64,000 bases of DNA from Hydractinia symbiolongicarpus. Lineage: Eukaryota > Cnidaria > Hydrozoa > Anthoathecata > Hydractiniidae. The notes beneath the pieces are model-generated. The model searched no databases and was not told where the DNA came from. It was given only the letters and a program-made list of their open reading frames with translations. The position numbers and the translations under genes were made by a program. Below are positions 1 through 12,716 of this stretch, in pieces. Each line of letters begins with the position of its first letter. Position 1 is the stretch's first letter. The DNA is taken from NCBI RefSeq assembly GCF_029227915.1, contig NC_079879.1, forward strand, positions 24,676,001 through 24,740,000. Direction: 5' to 3'.

Positions 1-1064
1 AAAAAACAAAATCTTGTTCACCAAGTTATTGAAAGTTAGATGTTGTAATTTTTTTTTTTATCTTTTTTTTATCTATTAATTTATCTATGATTACATATTT
101 TAATACTACCTTGCCTTTAACTTTTTAAGAACTAACAATTACTTTACTAAAATCAACCTCTCTTGTAACAAAATGCCTTCCGGAATCATAACCCTATCCT
201 TAATCCATTAAGTTTATCTTACTTTTGATAATATTACTCTTAATACCTACTTGAAAAGTTAAGTAATGCACCAGGCTGAATAAATTCAAGATTTTAATAG
301 TTGGAACTCCTCCCCACCTCAAAGTAGACCAGTAGATAAGACCAGTAGACCAGTCATAAATTTTTTAGCAACAACAACAAAGTGTTCAAATAAATAGGGT
401 GTTTGCATTACATATAGCCGTTACACAAAGAAAATATAATAGCTTGAATTCGAAATAATGGGGGGGCTAAAAATAATAAGGTGGGGTTTCTAATAATAGA
501 AAGGTTGTTTAATAATATGGGGGTTGTGACCTAACTATGTTTATGGTATTAATAGATCTTTTGAGAGGAAGATTTTTGATGTCATACAGAGTGTTTATAT
601 TTAGTGTGTCTAAAAGAGTGTTTGATGTCACTTAATGAGTTATGCACATGGCTTTGTTTGCGCAAAAAAACACTCTGTGTATGTAGCTGCAATTGCGCTA
701 TCAAGGCGACCTAGATGTACAAATCAAATGTTTAATTTGTGCATGCTGTTTTCTCTCAACCTGTATGTCTTGATTCATTATCTTTCACATTTTTTAATAT
801 TTTCAATAACACCAAAAGAAGATCCCTGTTATACTGCTCTATTACCAGAAGCAATCCTTTCTATAAGCTCTTTTTTATCATAAAGATATAAACAGATTAT
901 AGCATTAAACACAGTAAAATTTTCATAATAATTTACATAATAATTCATAGTGTTCAGATTTTCCAAAGTAAGATTTTAGTTATAAATACAAAAAGTCATG
1001 TTGTGTCTCATAATACTTGAGTTATCATAAGGCATGGTCTAAATACTGTGGTTACCGTACTTAC
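1..1064. other. No coding sequence recognised (left edge)
   Basis: This stretch should be intron or downstream sequence of the DUF4139 gene. A plus-strand open frame at 635-883 has no recognisable protein features and lies opposite the gene, so I do not call it. No structural repeat stands out. Confidence 0.5.
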
Positions 1065-4000
1065 CTGTACGCTGCTATCTTTATGGAATGCCCGCACATC
1101 ATACAATGGTGTCCAGCTTGCATTAGAAACAACGTAAGAGACAACCAATAAGACTGAACCTTTCTCTTTAACATCCAGAAGAATTGAAGCATGTCTAAAT
1201 ATGAGAAATATAAAATCTCAATAAAGCAGCTTAGGGGTGTAAGATTATATCACACGATGTGATTGCTACCTGCCAGTTTTTCTTTTCAAAGCTTGTGGTT
1301 TTAACTTTTCCAAGTTAAATTTTAAAACGTCGATCTCTTTATTTGTAGCTTCTAGCTTCTCATTTAAAGAAAATACTGATTCAGTCAACTTTTCTCTACG
1401 ATCATTGTAGATGGAAAGAAATCCCAACAAGTTTTCTACATTCTTTTTTTCCAAAACGTCAACAACTTTGTCTTTTTTATCCTGTAAAAGTTTTAATTTC
1501 TATCAATTTAGAAACAGATTAAATGCTTTAGAGGTCTTTTTAAAGTTTTTTGAGTCTTTCAAAGACACAATGTACATCACAAAGTCTTTCTAACTTTTGG
1601 ATGAAAAGAGAACTATGGAATTTTACAGGAAGGTACTCTAGACTTTTTAATTTTTAGAAACATAGAGTTAAAAGTAAGAAGATAAGCTTTAACAGTCATA
1701 CTGTTTAAAAAACTACCCGAATCTGCATGAGTCACTATAAACACCCTAAATGCCAGTAGCATGGAAACAGAAATCTCTTCACTATCCCCTTTATTTAAGA
1801 CTGTTATTCGCCACCATAAATAATTATGCCATAACCTTAGGTCGAAATCTTTGAAACTTGGTGTAAAATTACATTATTTTTAGACGGCTAATATTATTTA
1901 TTTTTCGAAACATGTTTAGTAATTTAGAAATTTGAAAAGTATATATATTTACCTAAATATTTACTATTACTATGACCTCACCCTTGTAACGTATGTGCAT
2001 ATTTGAGACTTCCGTTTATCAGCAAAAAATAAACATAAGCATACAATGCTAAAACTCCCTCCCCCTACTTGTTTTTGTACGTTACATGTCCTTCTTTTTT
2101 TCCCTCAAGACGAATGTTCTTTTAAAAGCCCCAATTTTGTTACTTAAAATGGTCAATAAAAAGTGATAAAAGCAATGATGAAACAAATATTACTTACAGA
2201 AGAAATGCACACTCTATATTTTTCCAGCAGGTCCTTTTCATTTTCAGCCAATTTTATCCTTTCAACAAGTTTCAACTTCTGAGTAGTCAAATCTTTGATT
2301 GAACTTTCTGTCTTTTCAGCTTCTGTTGCTTTGAGTTTTAATTCATCTTCTGTTTCACCTTTTTGTGAAATGGCTTTTTCCTGATACGCTACTTCAACAA
2401 TTGTAGCTTTACCATAACAGGTCACTCTAAAAATTATGAATTTACTTTTAGTTGACCTGAATAAATCTATAGGTCAAAAGTTTGTTACACATACTAAAAC
2501 GTTTTTAAACATTGCCAGCAATATCTTTACTTAAAAAAAAAAGCAGTTTTAAAAATTTGAATTTCTGAGTATTATTTCTTTGTTTATAAAGACAAATATT
2601 TGGTCTCCATTATGCATTTTACTATTTTTAAAGTTCCCTTTGCTTTTGTTATTGTTTTCAAACTTTTAATGGCATAAAGGCAAGATCAAGCATATATATT
2701 TTAGGTGGGGTAAAAGTTGGTTTTCAGTGTGTTTTAAATTGTTAATTACCATAGTTTATAATTTTAGTTGTTAGCAACTAGTGATTAGCCAGTGAAGCTA
2801 CAGAAATTGGCCTAATGACTCACAGTTGTCATTTTTGACTCAAAGATGGAAGGTTGGGTAAGATTGTTCAAGTAAACATAAACTACTACCTAATATCATT
2901 ACTTCCGTTCAATTTGTTTCTCTAATCATAATTTTAAAGACACTGCAAGTTTTCAAGGACAATCACTATTAAAATCGCACACAAATAATACCTCAGGCTT
3001 ATCTATAAGAAAATAACCCAAGCAATAAATTTGCTCAACCCAATTGATGCATTCCTTAACACAACACCCCTAAACCTATACAAGATAAACATTCCCCACC
3101 TCACCTCCAGTCATTCATTGTCGAAAGCATGACATATAATATGACTACCATGAGCTTTTTCAAAATATTTTTGTTTGGATAGCATATTGCAACCAATAAA
3201 AAAAGGTATTTAGAATAAAAATTCTTATTTATTATTATTTTTCCTCTCAGTTCTCATTTGCATGTTTTGCCAAAATACATGAAAAGGTGGCATTTCTTTG
3301 ATTTTTTTCTGATCTCACAAAATAACTAAATTTGGAATCAAAAATTGTCAAAGTGTTAAATTTTAACTGGAAGTGCTCAGAATCAATGAAAAATTTGTTC
3401 TGCATAATAACATAAAATTGACAAATAACAAAAGAAAATAGACATCAAAATAGTAGTAGATGCTAGTTTTATCTACAGGTATACATTCAGGTATAGCTAT
3501 ATTTTATCTAGTATATAAAAATTTATAAAAGAATATTTTATTGCGAAATCTTTATATATATATATAAATACTGTTTATTAAAAATAATAGAAAATATTAA
3601 GGGGTGAGCTGGCCTGGAATGCCTCTCTTAGGCAACTTTATAAAAATGCATGTGTTCATATGAGAAGCCAGCCAGCCTGCCTTTCCAAGATCTTGCTGTT
3701 TTTATTGAGATCTCAGCAAGCCAGGATGGAATTTTTACATATGAGCACACCAACCCGGTTAACCAGGCTGACTCTTTCATTTTTGTTCATGATCAAAATT
3801 ATTTTATTTTTAAACAGCATGAAAGCAGTCTCATGGAATACATTTTTTTATATAATTTAAGTTTCCTTTGGAATGGGAAAATATATAAACAAACTTTTGT
3901 GACTTTTTTCAGCCAACCTATAACCAAGCCAGCTAGCCTCATATGAACAGCCCCTAGAACAAAATTGCACGTGCAATGGGTTGGTATAGCTCCGTTGGAA

Positions 4001-4306
4001 GAAATTTTTGTGAAATTGTTTTCACTATTACTCATAGCTAGTCGCATCTTTGCTGTTCTAGTTGAACTTGCATAAACCATCCAAGACAAGCTGTTTTAAT
4101 TAAACTCATACCTTATTGAATCTTTGTCAATGACAGATGGAAGATTCTGTACCAAAACTTCCCGGAACAGTTTCAACCGTAACTTTGCGATTAACTTCAG
4201 CTCTGTCCATAAATACTGTCACATTTTGTATACAACATGTGGTCACGTCAACCTCATATTTTGAACCTGAATCCATTTCTTTGCCACTGCTGCTTTCTCC
4301 AGTCAT
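1065..4306 (-). CDS. DUF4140/DUF4139 protein (F37C4.5-like), 5' part, apparent frameshift
   Basis: Four minus-strand exons are readable: 4112-4306, 2198-2426, 1270-1481 and 1065-1194, each with GT/AG borders. Exon 1 (ATG at 4306) holds VFMDRAEVNRKVTV followed by NLPSVIDKDSIR, and exon 2 opens with GKATIVEVAYQEK; together these are the N-terminal DUF4140 pattern. The end of exon 2 and exon 3 encode a charged coiled coil. Exon 4 has SYVVSNASWTPLYDVRA, the diagnostic start of the DUF4139 beta-rich domain. The rest of DUF4139 must lie beyond the left edge; I found no further exon in 1-1064. Exons 2 to 4 join in phase. In exon 1 the first and second halves of the DUF4140 match are in different frames, breaking near 4171-4185. 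Biochemical function is unknown for this family; eukaryotic members resemble bacterial mucoidy-inhibitor-like proteins. Family call is firm; intactness is not. Confidence 0.82.
3654..3948. repeat. Short inverted-repeat element in DUF4139 intron 1
   Basis: An 11-base arm (gttcatatgag, 3654-3664) is matched by its exact reverse complement at 3938-3948. Both arms are flanked by GCCAGCC/GCTAGCC-rich sequence, and a further catatgag copy lies inside at 3739-3746. The shape fits a MITE-like insertion. No target-site duplication is evident and no transposase is encoded. Confidence 0.5.
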
Positions 4307-5013
4307 TTTGCTAAGAATATTGACAAGTATACAGTAATCAACAACTTCTCTATTTATTATATATAATAACTTGTAATTATAACTTGCAATTAGCTTGTAT
4401 TTATGTTCTGATCAAAACATGTGAGGAATTTTATTTTAATTATTGTCTCCCTAATTTAAATAAGTTTAACCTACACCCCTTGGGCTAGAGAAGAAAGTCT
4501 TGAATTGTGACTATTACAGGTTTTACAAAACCTTCAAGGCCTAATTTTATTTTGCCACAGAATGGAACTGATTGAAAAGAAAATTTCTCTATACAAACTG
4601 GAATACATGTTTTAAACACTTGACTGAAACTGATCCTTTTTGTTCCGAGTAAAACTTAAGCTAAATTTAACTTTTTATAATGCTTTAGAATCTGAAATAA
4701 TAACCAATCAAGTTTTGTTTAAAATTAGATTTGAGTTCTTTCAAATCTGTCAAAAGACAAAGTGGAAATTTAGTATTAAAAATTAAGTACAAAAAATGCT
4801 TTGTTTGGAGGGGAAGCAGGTTCTCAAATAAAACATAATGCAATATGGGTATTTACTGCGCTTTGAGGCAATTAAAGTATGTTGCATAATAATTAGATGC
4901 ATTATGATGCTTGAAAGAACATACCTACTAAGAAGTAGGTAAACTGACGTCTATGTGGTTATAAAGTGTATATAATTCATTTTAAGTGGTCTATTTATTA
5001 CACACCATTAGTT
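4307..5013. other. Intergenic, upstream of the DUF4139 gene
   Basis: This 0.7 kb AT-rich stretch lies between the DUF4139 start and the 2.75 kb inverted-repeat element. It must hold the promoter and 5' UTR of the minus-strand gene, but I see no clear TATA or initiator element. No coding exon is recognised. Confidence 0.4.
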
Positions 5014-7764
5014 CAACCTCGTCCCCAGGGCATCTTGTATCTTTTCTGACCCCGGAACGGCGATACGAACATGGCCCTGGAGGAGGCCTGGTCACGTGAC
5101 CCTCCAATACACAGTATTTCTGTGTGTAATATTTAATGAGATTTGTCTCAATGTACCAAAGTTTTATATATAACCTTGCAGAGCTAAGCGAGATCGGCGT
5201 TTTACGTCACAGATATGTGCGGCGAGTTTGTTTTGATTCCTCTCATCGCAACACATAAACTTCTCGCATATTGCCCTTGATTGTTTTGTGTAGATGTATA
5301 AATATACAATAATGTTATTTAGGCTGCTGTTTACTTGAAGAAATTAAAGCAATTTAGTTATGTGTATTTCACTGAATTGGTTGACTAGCAAGCACTGGGT
5401 TGCAAAACTTGTAGCTAGGGGAAACTTGGAAATTAGTAAATGATTTGCCCATCTGAACATAGCACTTCATTGGTTTTCTAAGGTGCAAATATGGCTACAT
5501 AATTTTCAAATGTTCGTATCATTCTAGGTGCCTGACTGAAAGTAGCTAGGCAGAAATTTAACCTCATATTAACATTTACATTTTTTATTCATTTTGGCTG
5601 AACTTTAGAATTCTCATTTACCATGAGTTCATATCTGTGTCTGCATTACTGCTTTTGTTTTATATAGATTTTGCTGTATTTAAACAATACTTAACTGAAA
5701 CTGAATTCATATATGGTGGACTCACTGCTTGCAGTTATATTGGGTGAAAAAGGCTTCAGAAAAGTATTTACTTCAGAAGTATTTTTTTCTTTTACATTTG
5801 TGGTCTTTACATTTCCAAAAAGCCACCCATTATTGATAAATTCTGCTTTTTCTTTTCTTAATGACATGTTTTTAAAACGCCTTGCAGCTTTTTTATTTTT
5901 TACTCAACAAGCTCACATTTAATTTGCACACACAGATATACAAAAACAAGGTTTTTTCTGTTTAAAACATAAATAATCCAAATATTTTATCAAAAGCATT
6001 ATGCTGGTTTGAAAATTGAAATCGACAAGTCTACGTGTGATCTGTTTTCTCAATTTAATGTATCACTGCCTTAATAGTTTAGAAAGAATTGGTATACGAC
6101 TTTACCAAAAGCAAAGTATTGCTACCTTGAGAAAATAATGTTTCAGGAATAATTTTTTGAGGAAATTATTTTGGGGATTTTGAACCAAAATTAGTTTCAT
6201 AAATTCACACTCTTTAGAGCTCATCAAAATTCTGCTGCTGTTCAAAAATCGATTTTTTATTGATATATACATCTATTTATTGTTATCATTCTGCTTGGGA
6301 AATATTTAAAATGCCAAACTAGCTAACTGTGAAGATTAATTCAGTATTCTCATAAGAGCATCCTATCACAAAAAGATATCAGCAAAGAGATATTCCTTGC
6401 AACTAAATTTTTTGTTTACTGGCATAATTTTAGGTTGAATCTTATCTGACCTATTTCTGAGGTTAGAATAGCTTTTAAAATATTCTGAATCTGTATCTTG
6501 GTCAAAATTGATATGCTGTCAAAACGGCTTATCGGCGTCTCTGAAAAGGGCTAAATTCTGAAACTCAGAAAGTATGATGATAATAGAACTATTTTTTGGC
6601 TCAATTTCATCAAACCAATCTAAAACCATATCATACTAAATCTCAAGTCAATATTATAATTTTACTGGAGTTATGGGACGCTATACTCGTTTTACATTTT
6701 TTTTTTGCTATTTTTGCATGTTTACTGCTTTGTAATTAGTATTAAAACTCTTGAGATAATATATCGCAGTGTTGAGCTATTTAATATCTACAACTATCTT
6801 CAGTACATCCTGGATTTAACCATATGCCAGATTGAGCGCTTGATGAAAGTGTGACTTAAAATTTGATTGAGTTCAATTTTCTGAAATTTCTTCATAGCGT
6901 GTTAAAAAGGCCAAGAATTTTAGAAATCTTCCTACCTTTTCTCTTTCTCAAAATGGCTGTGTAATTTTTTATGCCTTATGTAAAATTATCTTTTATCGGA
7001 TTGGTCTAAAAGTACTCCATAACAAGTTACAAGTCAATAACTGTACTTTTTTATTAAAGTTTTCTTGAATTAAGCCGGGTAAATGTGCAGAATGATAAAA
7101 TGGCTCGGACGGTTAACCTACTGGATTTTTTAAATTTTTCATTGTAACTAAAGCATATTAAGTAATAAAACATGTCCACTAATAACAACCTGATATAATT
7201 TGAAACATAATGATATATATATTTTGTAAAAAAAACATTCTTGATATTTTGTGCAAAATTATTTTGTCTATAAAGGACATGGGCGGCACTAGATCTCCTT
7301 CAGCTAGTAATTTTATGTAACATCATTCTTTGCATAAAGCTGCAAATTAAACCTGGCCACTTGGAAACATGTTAAGTTTCTTTCTTTTGCTCTTATCTTG
7401 ATAGTTTGCTAGTTATAGTGTGCTAGCTAGCTATTTTTCTAGTTTTATTAAACTTTCCCAGCTCCTGAAATATTTCCATGTAAGCAGTATTACTTTATGA
7501 TGTTTTATACTCTCATTGCTTAGCAATGGTTTTTATAAAAATTTTCACTTTGAAAACATGATACTCCTCCGCCATTTTAACACGAACAGCTTCCTCCTGT
7601 TCGTCACAGACTCACCGCCTGGCCAAAATGTTTTGTATGACGCAATAATTATGTGACATATCCGTGCCAATCAGGTTTCATATCGGACCAGCCTCCTCCA
7701 GGGCCCTGGTTGTATCGCCGTCCCAGGGTCAGAAAAGATACAAGATGCCCTGGGGACGAGGTTG
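5014..7764. mobile_element. 2.75 kb non-autonomous DNA element with ~80 bp TIRs
   Basis: The left end begins CAACCTCGTCCCCAGGGC (5014) and the right end finishes with its reverse complement (7764). Similarity continues inward for about 80 bases, through the cttttctgaccc, cggcgata and ctggaggagg blocks, to about 5093 on the left and 7685 on the right. No transposase or long ORF lies between, so the element is non-autonomous or internally decayed. The flanks show no clear target-site duplication. Related short copies sit at 11195-11279, 23651-23730, 24159-24236, 41733-41803 and 55113-55181. The superfamily is uncertain; the 10 bp direct repeats around the 11195 copy would suit a Mutator-like family. 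Confidence 0.7.
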
Positions 7765-8290
7765 GGCAGAGTTTCCTAAATTAACAAGAGGGCTTGAAAA
7801 CCAATTTCAAATAAGAATTTAAAACATTCTTACAACTGGATCATGTCTTACTGATTTAAATTATGAAACTGTTAAAAATTACAACAAATTTACAAGAGGA
7901 ATTGGCTCTAAAATTTCACAAGCAGCTTCATGCTTGCAGTTTTAAAATACATACTCAGAAGCAAAGAACATAAAGAAGCCTTAAATACAATCAATACAAA
8001 AAACCCTGGAAATCTAAGTAAAAAGATCTTTAGCTGCCATATAGTTAATTAATAATTGGTTATTCCTGACCGTGTTGTGCCACAACAGCCTGTGGCTTTA
8101 GCTAGGTTTTATTGCACAAAAAGCTGTGTAGCTAGGTAAAATATGCAATATCTAGCTCTGGAAATAGGGTGCAAAATAGTGGTAGGAATTCACAGGGTAA
8201 GAGTCAACTCCGAGTTAGATTCCTAATTTGAGGAAATTGCGTACAAAATAAATGGTTAGCTAATCCTGTGAGTGATTCAATCAAAAGAAA
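7765..8290. other. Non-coding spacer
   Basis: AT-rich sequence between the TIR element and the LINE remnant. No gene, RNA or repeat structure is recognised. Confidence 0.4.
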
Positions 8291-8298
8291 CAGCTGTA

Positions 8299-8700
8299 AT
8301 GCTTACATTATGGAGATCACTAGTTGTACCCCATCTAGAATATTGCTTGCAGTTATAATCATTTTTTCGAAGTACCTTGTAAAATCAAACTCCCAGAAGT
8401 GGGAGCAGGGAAAAGGGAGAAGTGAATTCTGCCAGCAGAAGTAAGTGACTTCTTCTTCTTCCCTTCTGCACTAACCCTTCGTTATCAAGCACCCAAACTC
8501 TTTAATTCTCTTCCCAGAAAGCTTAAGAGACCTAACTGGATGGACAGTAGGAAAGTTCAAAACCTATCTTAACAATTTTCTCCAGACTGTAAAGCCTCAC
8601 AGGTCTTTATACACAACAAAATCAAGACTTGAACAAGTCTCCTGACAGTACTTAAAAATGTTGCATCTATTCCACTACCTTTTGCAGGTATTGGAGCAGC
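8299..8700 (+). pseudogene. Decayed LINE (non-LTR) reverse transcriptase C-terminus
   Basis: Translation near 8311 reads WRSLVVPHLEYCLQL, resembling the RT thumb motif (LVRPHLEYxxxxW) of CR1/L2/RTE-like LINEs. From about 8490 it reads APKLFNSLPRKL and, in a shifted frame, RDLTGWTVGKFKTYLNNFLQ. This is the standard C-terminal tail (LFNSLPxxLRDLTGCxVxKFKxxLDxFL) of these elements. At least one frameshift, an in-frame stop (after RLEQVS) and a degenerate middle around 8360-8470 show that it is dead. The 5' part of the element is absent or unrecognisable. Confidence 0.7.
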
Positions 8701-8830
8701 ACAAGAAGACACCGTTGAGGTTAACGCCGGTCGAGCACGACAGGCGTGAGTGGCCCTACAAAAGATTATCAGAGGTATGGGAAAAAGTATAGCTAAAGTA
8801 AAACTAGCTAGATTTTCCAAGTTCTAGGAT

Positions 8831-11184
8831 CATCAAAATTTTTGATTTTTTACAACATTTGGTGGTTCCAGTGCCGAACCTGCCGGAAAGAAGATATAAG
8901 CTAGCAGAAAGTTCTGCACACGTTGTTGGCCAGTTAGCTAGAGACATCTTTAACCCTTGTTGTGTTGAAACTCCCACAAATTAAATCAAAGCTATCTTCC
9001 CGCTTGTATGTTTGTTCTCCACCTGCTTGCTTTAAACGCACCATCATTTCAACAGCGACTTTCCTATTTCTAGAAAGCAATCTTCTAAAGTTGTGAAAAA
9101 AATTTCTTTCTTTTTTTTTCTAAAATTCTTCTTCTTTATACCAAGAATAACTCAGTTACCAACAATAGACACTCAATCTCGCCCCCTGGGTTTGCCTTTT
9201 ATAAGAACCAGCAAAATTTGACTTAGGGCCAACCTCGTACCTACTACTATGTGGGTCTATCCAGTTTTAAGGTCGGGTTGCTCGGAATACAATTTTAAAA
9301 CTGAGATGATATGGTAAGTTAAGTTATTCAAACTAAAAAATATATATATACAAATTTAGTTTTAATAAACGTTTGACAAAATAAATTGAAATATATTTTT
9401 AAATAATCGTACCAGATTGCCCAAGTGTAAAACCAGATAGACTTGAAATTGAATTACGCTAAAATGTTTCTTGAAAGTTTGACGTGTGTAACAAATTGTT
9501 TGATGCTTTTTGTATAAAGTTATTTTGTGACTGCTCAGTTTTTGTGATTTGACGGAATGAATGAAAATGTAAAAAAAACGTATTATAAAGTAATTGACAT
9601 GAAATCCCTAATGACACGATCAAGTAACAATTAACAATTAAACAATACATATAGCTAAGATAAAACATAATGATACAATACAAGTGGGACGTACGAGACA
9701 ATGAGACACGGGACTGGACAAGTGAGTAAAGAAATGAATAAACAAGGCATAACGATAAATGGTAACACTACACATGACAAGTTACATTTTACGGACTAAC
9801 ATAAACAATGAATTTTGATTCAAGAATATATATATATAAACACAACATACTACATGGCGGCAAACAACCTTTTCGCTGCAATCAAAATTAGCAAAAAAGC
9901 AAAATACCCTGGGAAGGAAGTTGACCTGGGGCTGGTATCTGATTTGTTCATATTTTATTTCTAAAAGTAAGAACACTCAGTATTTAGCCTTATTTGTTCC
10001 TATTTTCATGGATTTTTTTATTATTAAAAGTTTCTAGTATTTGTGTGTATATCAGAAATTTGTTGCTGGCGACGCAGCTTTATAATGGTGTTCATACAGT
10101 AGTCGTGCCAATATGAATAGTAGTTCGCATTTGTTGTAGGTGAAAAGAAAAGTTTAAGCATGAGAAAAAATGTAAGAAAATCCATATCCTGAAATGTTCT
10201 TGTTTTGCGTGAAAGTCCGAAAGGCTCCGAGCATATAATAAAGAAAACAAAGAGATTTGAACTAATAAAAATATTATAGTCAATGTATTTATAAAAGAAA
10301 ACCAGATATGATTTCTTATTTCGGATATTTACTGGCGATCGTACTCGCTAATGTTTCTAGAGACGCTCACATTTCTTTAACCATGTTTCTGCAGGCCAGT
10401 AGCAACAATGAGCAGAGGGGGTCAATTGCTTTATTGATTAATACATAATTTACATTGTTCCTACATCATCTAACCCTAAAATTTTCTAGCCCTTGGGTTT
10501 AATCATAGAAGCCACAAGGGGAGACAATAAGACTTACCCCCAGGCTGCGTTATCGTGATTAAAAACTCTGTACTTAGCGCGTTTGCAACTTTTCACTTTG
10601 TTTAATTCCTCAGGTCAGGCTCCCAAGGTCAGCCAGGATGAATAAATAGCAGTGAGACATGTTAAGAAATACATATATTGTCTATGTTTTTATAACAACA
10701 GAGTTTTATTGAGGCGGCAAATGTTGAAACAAAAGAGAATACTTAATGATCGTTTTGCTACCAAATTCCATTTATTTTATCTTTTTGTTTTCTTTAACGA
10801 TTTTGTTTCACCTAACAGTTGGTACTTTTAAGACCTTGTCTCCAAATCATTGATGGATGATTTTTTACTTTTCCTGAATAACCAATAAATTTGTCTTATC
10901 TACGTGCGTATATTTGCAGTTAGGCATAAAAGAACCTTATTCTACCTATTTTAATTGGCAGTTTCTAGGCTCCTTTTTCAATTTGACATTTTAATTCTTG
11001 TTTGATCGTGTTTGTGACGGAAATAAAAATATGATAATACGTAGCAAGATAGATTAGAGTTGTAGTACAAAGTGCTCGCCTGCGCGGTATGAAACTGATG
11101 TAGAGTTCTTTTCTTATTCTCGAACATTTTTCGAGTTGAAATAAAAAAATGCGAATATGAGGTGTGCTCTTGTTTTACCAGCCA
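8831..11184. other. Long non-coding spacer
   Basis: About 2.3 kb of AT-rich sequence with short (AT)n runs near 9341-9350 and 9826-9838. Several small minus-strand ORFs (9459-9701, 9782-9976, 10092-10283) are low-complexity and show no family resemblance. I see no supported gene. Confidence 0.4.
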
Positions 11185-11194
11185 TTCTACAACC

Positions 11195-11279
11195 CAAGCT
11201 CGACCCCAGCACCCATTTCGCTAGAACTATAGGAAAGCGCAGCGCCGTTGAGAAGTAAATAGTCCTGGGGATGAGGTTG
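11195..11279. mobile_element. 85 bp MITE with 10 bp target-site duplication
   Basis: The element starts CAAGCTCGACCCCAG and ends with a near reverse complement (CTGGGGATGAGGTTG), matching 12 of 15 bases. The 10-base direct repeat ttctacaacc flanks it exactly at 11185-11194 and 11280-11289. The ends belong to the same family as the 5014-7764 element. The intact duplication suggests a relatively recent insertion and defines the element boundaries. Confidence 0.75.
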
Positions 11280-11750
11280 TTCTACAACCGAATTTGATAT
11301 AAAAAAATATGTGTTCACATTATCTGGAATTAACAGCAAAAAAACTTGAGTTCTTTGAAGTTCCCTAAAGAAGAAGAATTTGAACTTAAACGATAAAATC
11401 AAATTTTATTTGTATTTGAATTCTAATTCTTTAAGAAATAATAAAAAGCGCCACATCGTGCTAAACTTCAACGGAGTGTAAAAGAGGTTTGCAATTTCTC
11501 AAATATTCCCAACTGTTCCTTAATTAATTAATTAAATAATTACCAGTGAGCAATAGACACAACAAGTCAACAACAAGTTTTATGATCATAATGGGGATAC
11601 TAACGTTTTCCTTCTTCCTTGGCTTTTTATACTTCCCCAAAAATCTTGTCTTGAATAGAGTTAATATTTATAATATGGTTTCTTCGTGATTAAGAAGTCC
11701 TATAGTTGATATGTACACATATACAAGCGATACTGATAAGGTAAAGTACC

Positions 11751-12716
11751 TTAAACACAGTTGATATCATATCCAACTGTTTCTTGTTTTTGTCGGATCT
11801 TCAACATACTCTTAACTGCTTCTCGCAACGCTGTCAAACGAACGATAAAATTAATTGCGCGAAATAACCCACTCGATAAAATCGATAAAAATACCAGGTC
11901 TCTAGATACGTGTATGAATTCACAGCTGCAATGTTCACATAAGTTCATGTACAACACAACTAGAAGAACTGGAAGATAATTTACTAGAAATAAAACAAGC
12001 ATCCAGAGGAATGTTGTTGTCACTCGCTTATCCATCTGTGTAAAGTTATGCAAAGTGCGCTGGCGCGATTTATTTGCCGTGTTTAAGTCAGCTGATCCCG
12101 TATTGTTTTCCACAGCAGCTTTCTCACTTTCAGTTAGTCGTCGTTTAAATAAAGCCATTGTCGTCACCATAACAACCATTGTTAAAACAATAGTGGTGAA
12201 ACTGAAAATGGCAAGGTAGCGAATATACCCCAATCTGAAATATGCACCTGCTAATCCACTAGATAAACCCCATGTAAAGAGTAGAAGAAGAATTGTTCTT
12301 CGTTTGGTCATTTTGTTGTAATAATAGAATGGATTTAACAGCACACCTAATCTATCCAAACTCAGTACAGTCATTGAGAGTACGGAAACTCCGTTAAATG
12401 CAAAAAACGTATAATGCATTGCCTTTATTTCATCTGTAGAAATATACTGTTCCATTCCTTCTTTGATGTGGAAACTTAAAGAGAAGATGTTTGCCACCAC
12501 ACCTGCACAAAGATCTGCAGCTGCAATATTTGCAATTACCAAGTAAAAACTTCGATGCAGCATATGACGGTATTTCATGATTGCAAAGAATACTATTCCA
12601 TTGATCGGTACTGTCAGGATAAATAATAGAATTGAGATAGTCGCAGCAAAAAATGACATTTCTTTGATAATAGTTGCAGTTCCGCATACTGCATCCAGAT
12701 TTGATAACATTGTCAT
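11751..12716 (-). CDS. Class A (rhodopsin-like) GPCR, MECA-like, paralogue 1
   Basis: Intronless 321-residue seven-transmembrane receptor acting at the plasma membrane. Landmarks: N39 in TM1, ANIAAAD with D68 in TM2, DRL (121-123, for DRY) ending TM3, W149 in TM4, NYLP with P249 in TM6, and RAINFIV in TM7 where NPxxY would be. It lacks the usual TM3-top cysteine, extracellular loop 2 is very short, and loop 3 carries CEHCSC (260-265). This combination, and the FYLVIA motif before D68, recall melanocortin/EDG/cannabinoid/adenosine (MECA) receptors. There is no TM7 lysine, so it is not an opsin. The ATG at 12716 leaves a short N-terminus without signal peptide, normal for the class. The ligand cannot be inferred. 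Its paralogue lies 4.7 kb away on the same strand. Confidence 0.93.
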   Translation of the reverse strand: MTMLSNLDAVCGTATIIKEMSFFAATISILLFILTVPINGIVFFAIMKYRHMLHRSFYLVIANIAAADLCAGVVANIFSLSFHIKEGMEQYISTDEIKAMHYTFFAFNGVSVLSMTVLSLDRLGVLLNPFYYYNKMTKRRTILLLLFTWGLSSGLAGAYFRLGYIRYLAIFSFTTIVLTMVVMVTTMALFKRRLTESEKAAVENNTGSADLNTANKSRQRTLHNFTQMDKRVTTTFLWMLVLFLVNYLPVLLVVLYMNLCEHCSCEFIHVSRDLVFLSILSSGLFRAINFIVRLTALREAVKSMLKIRQKQETVGYDINCV

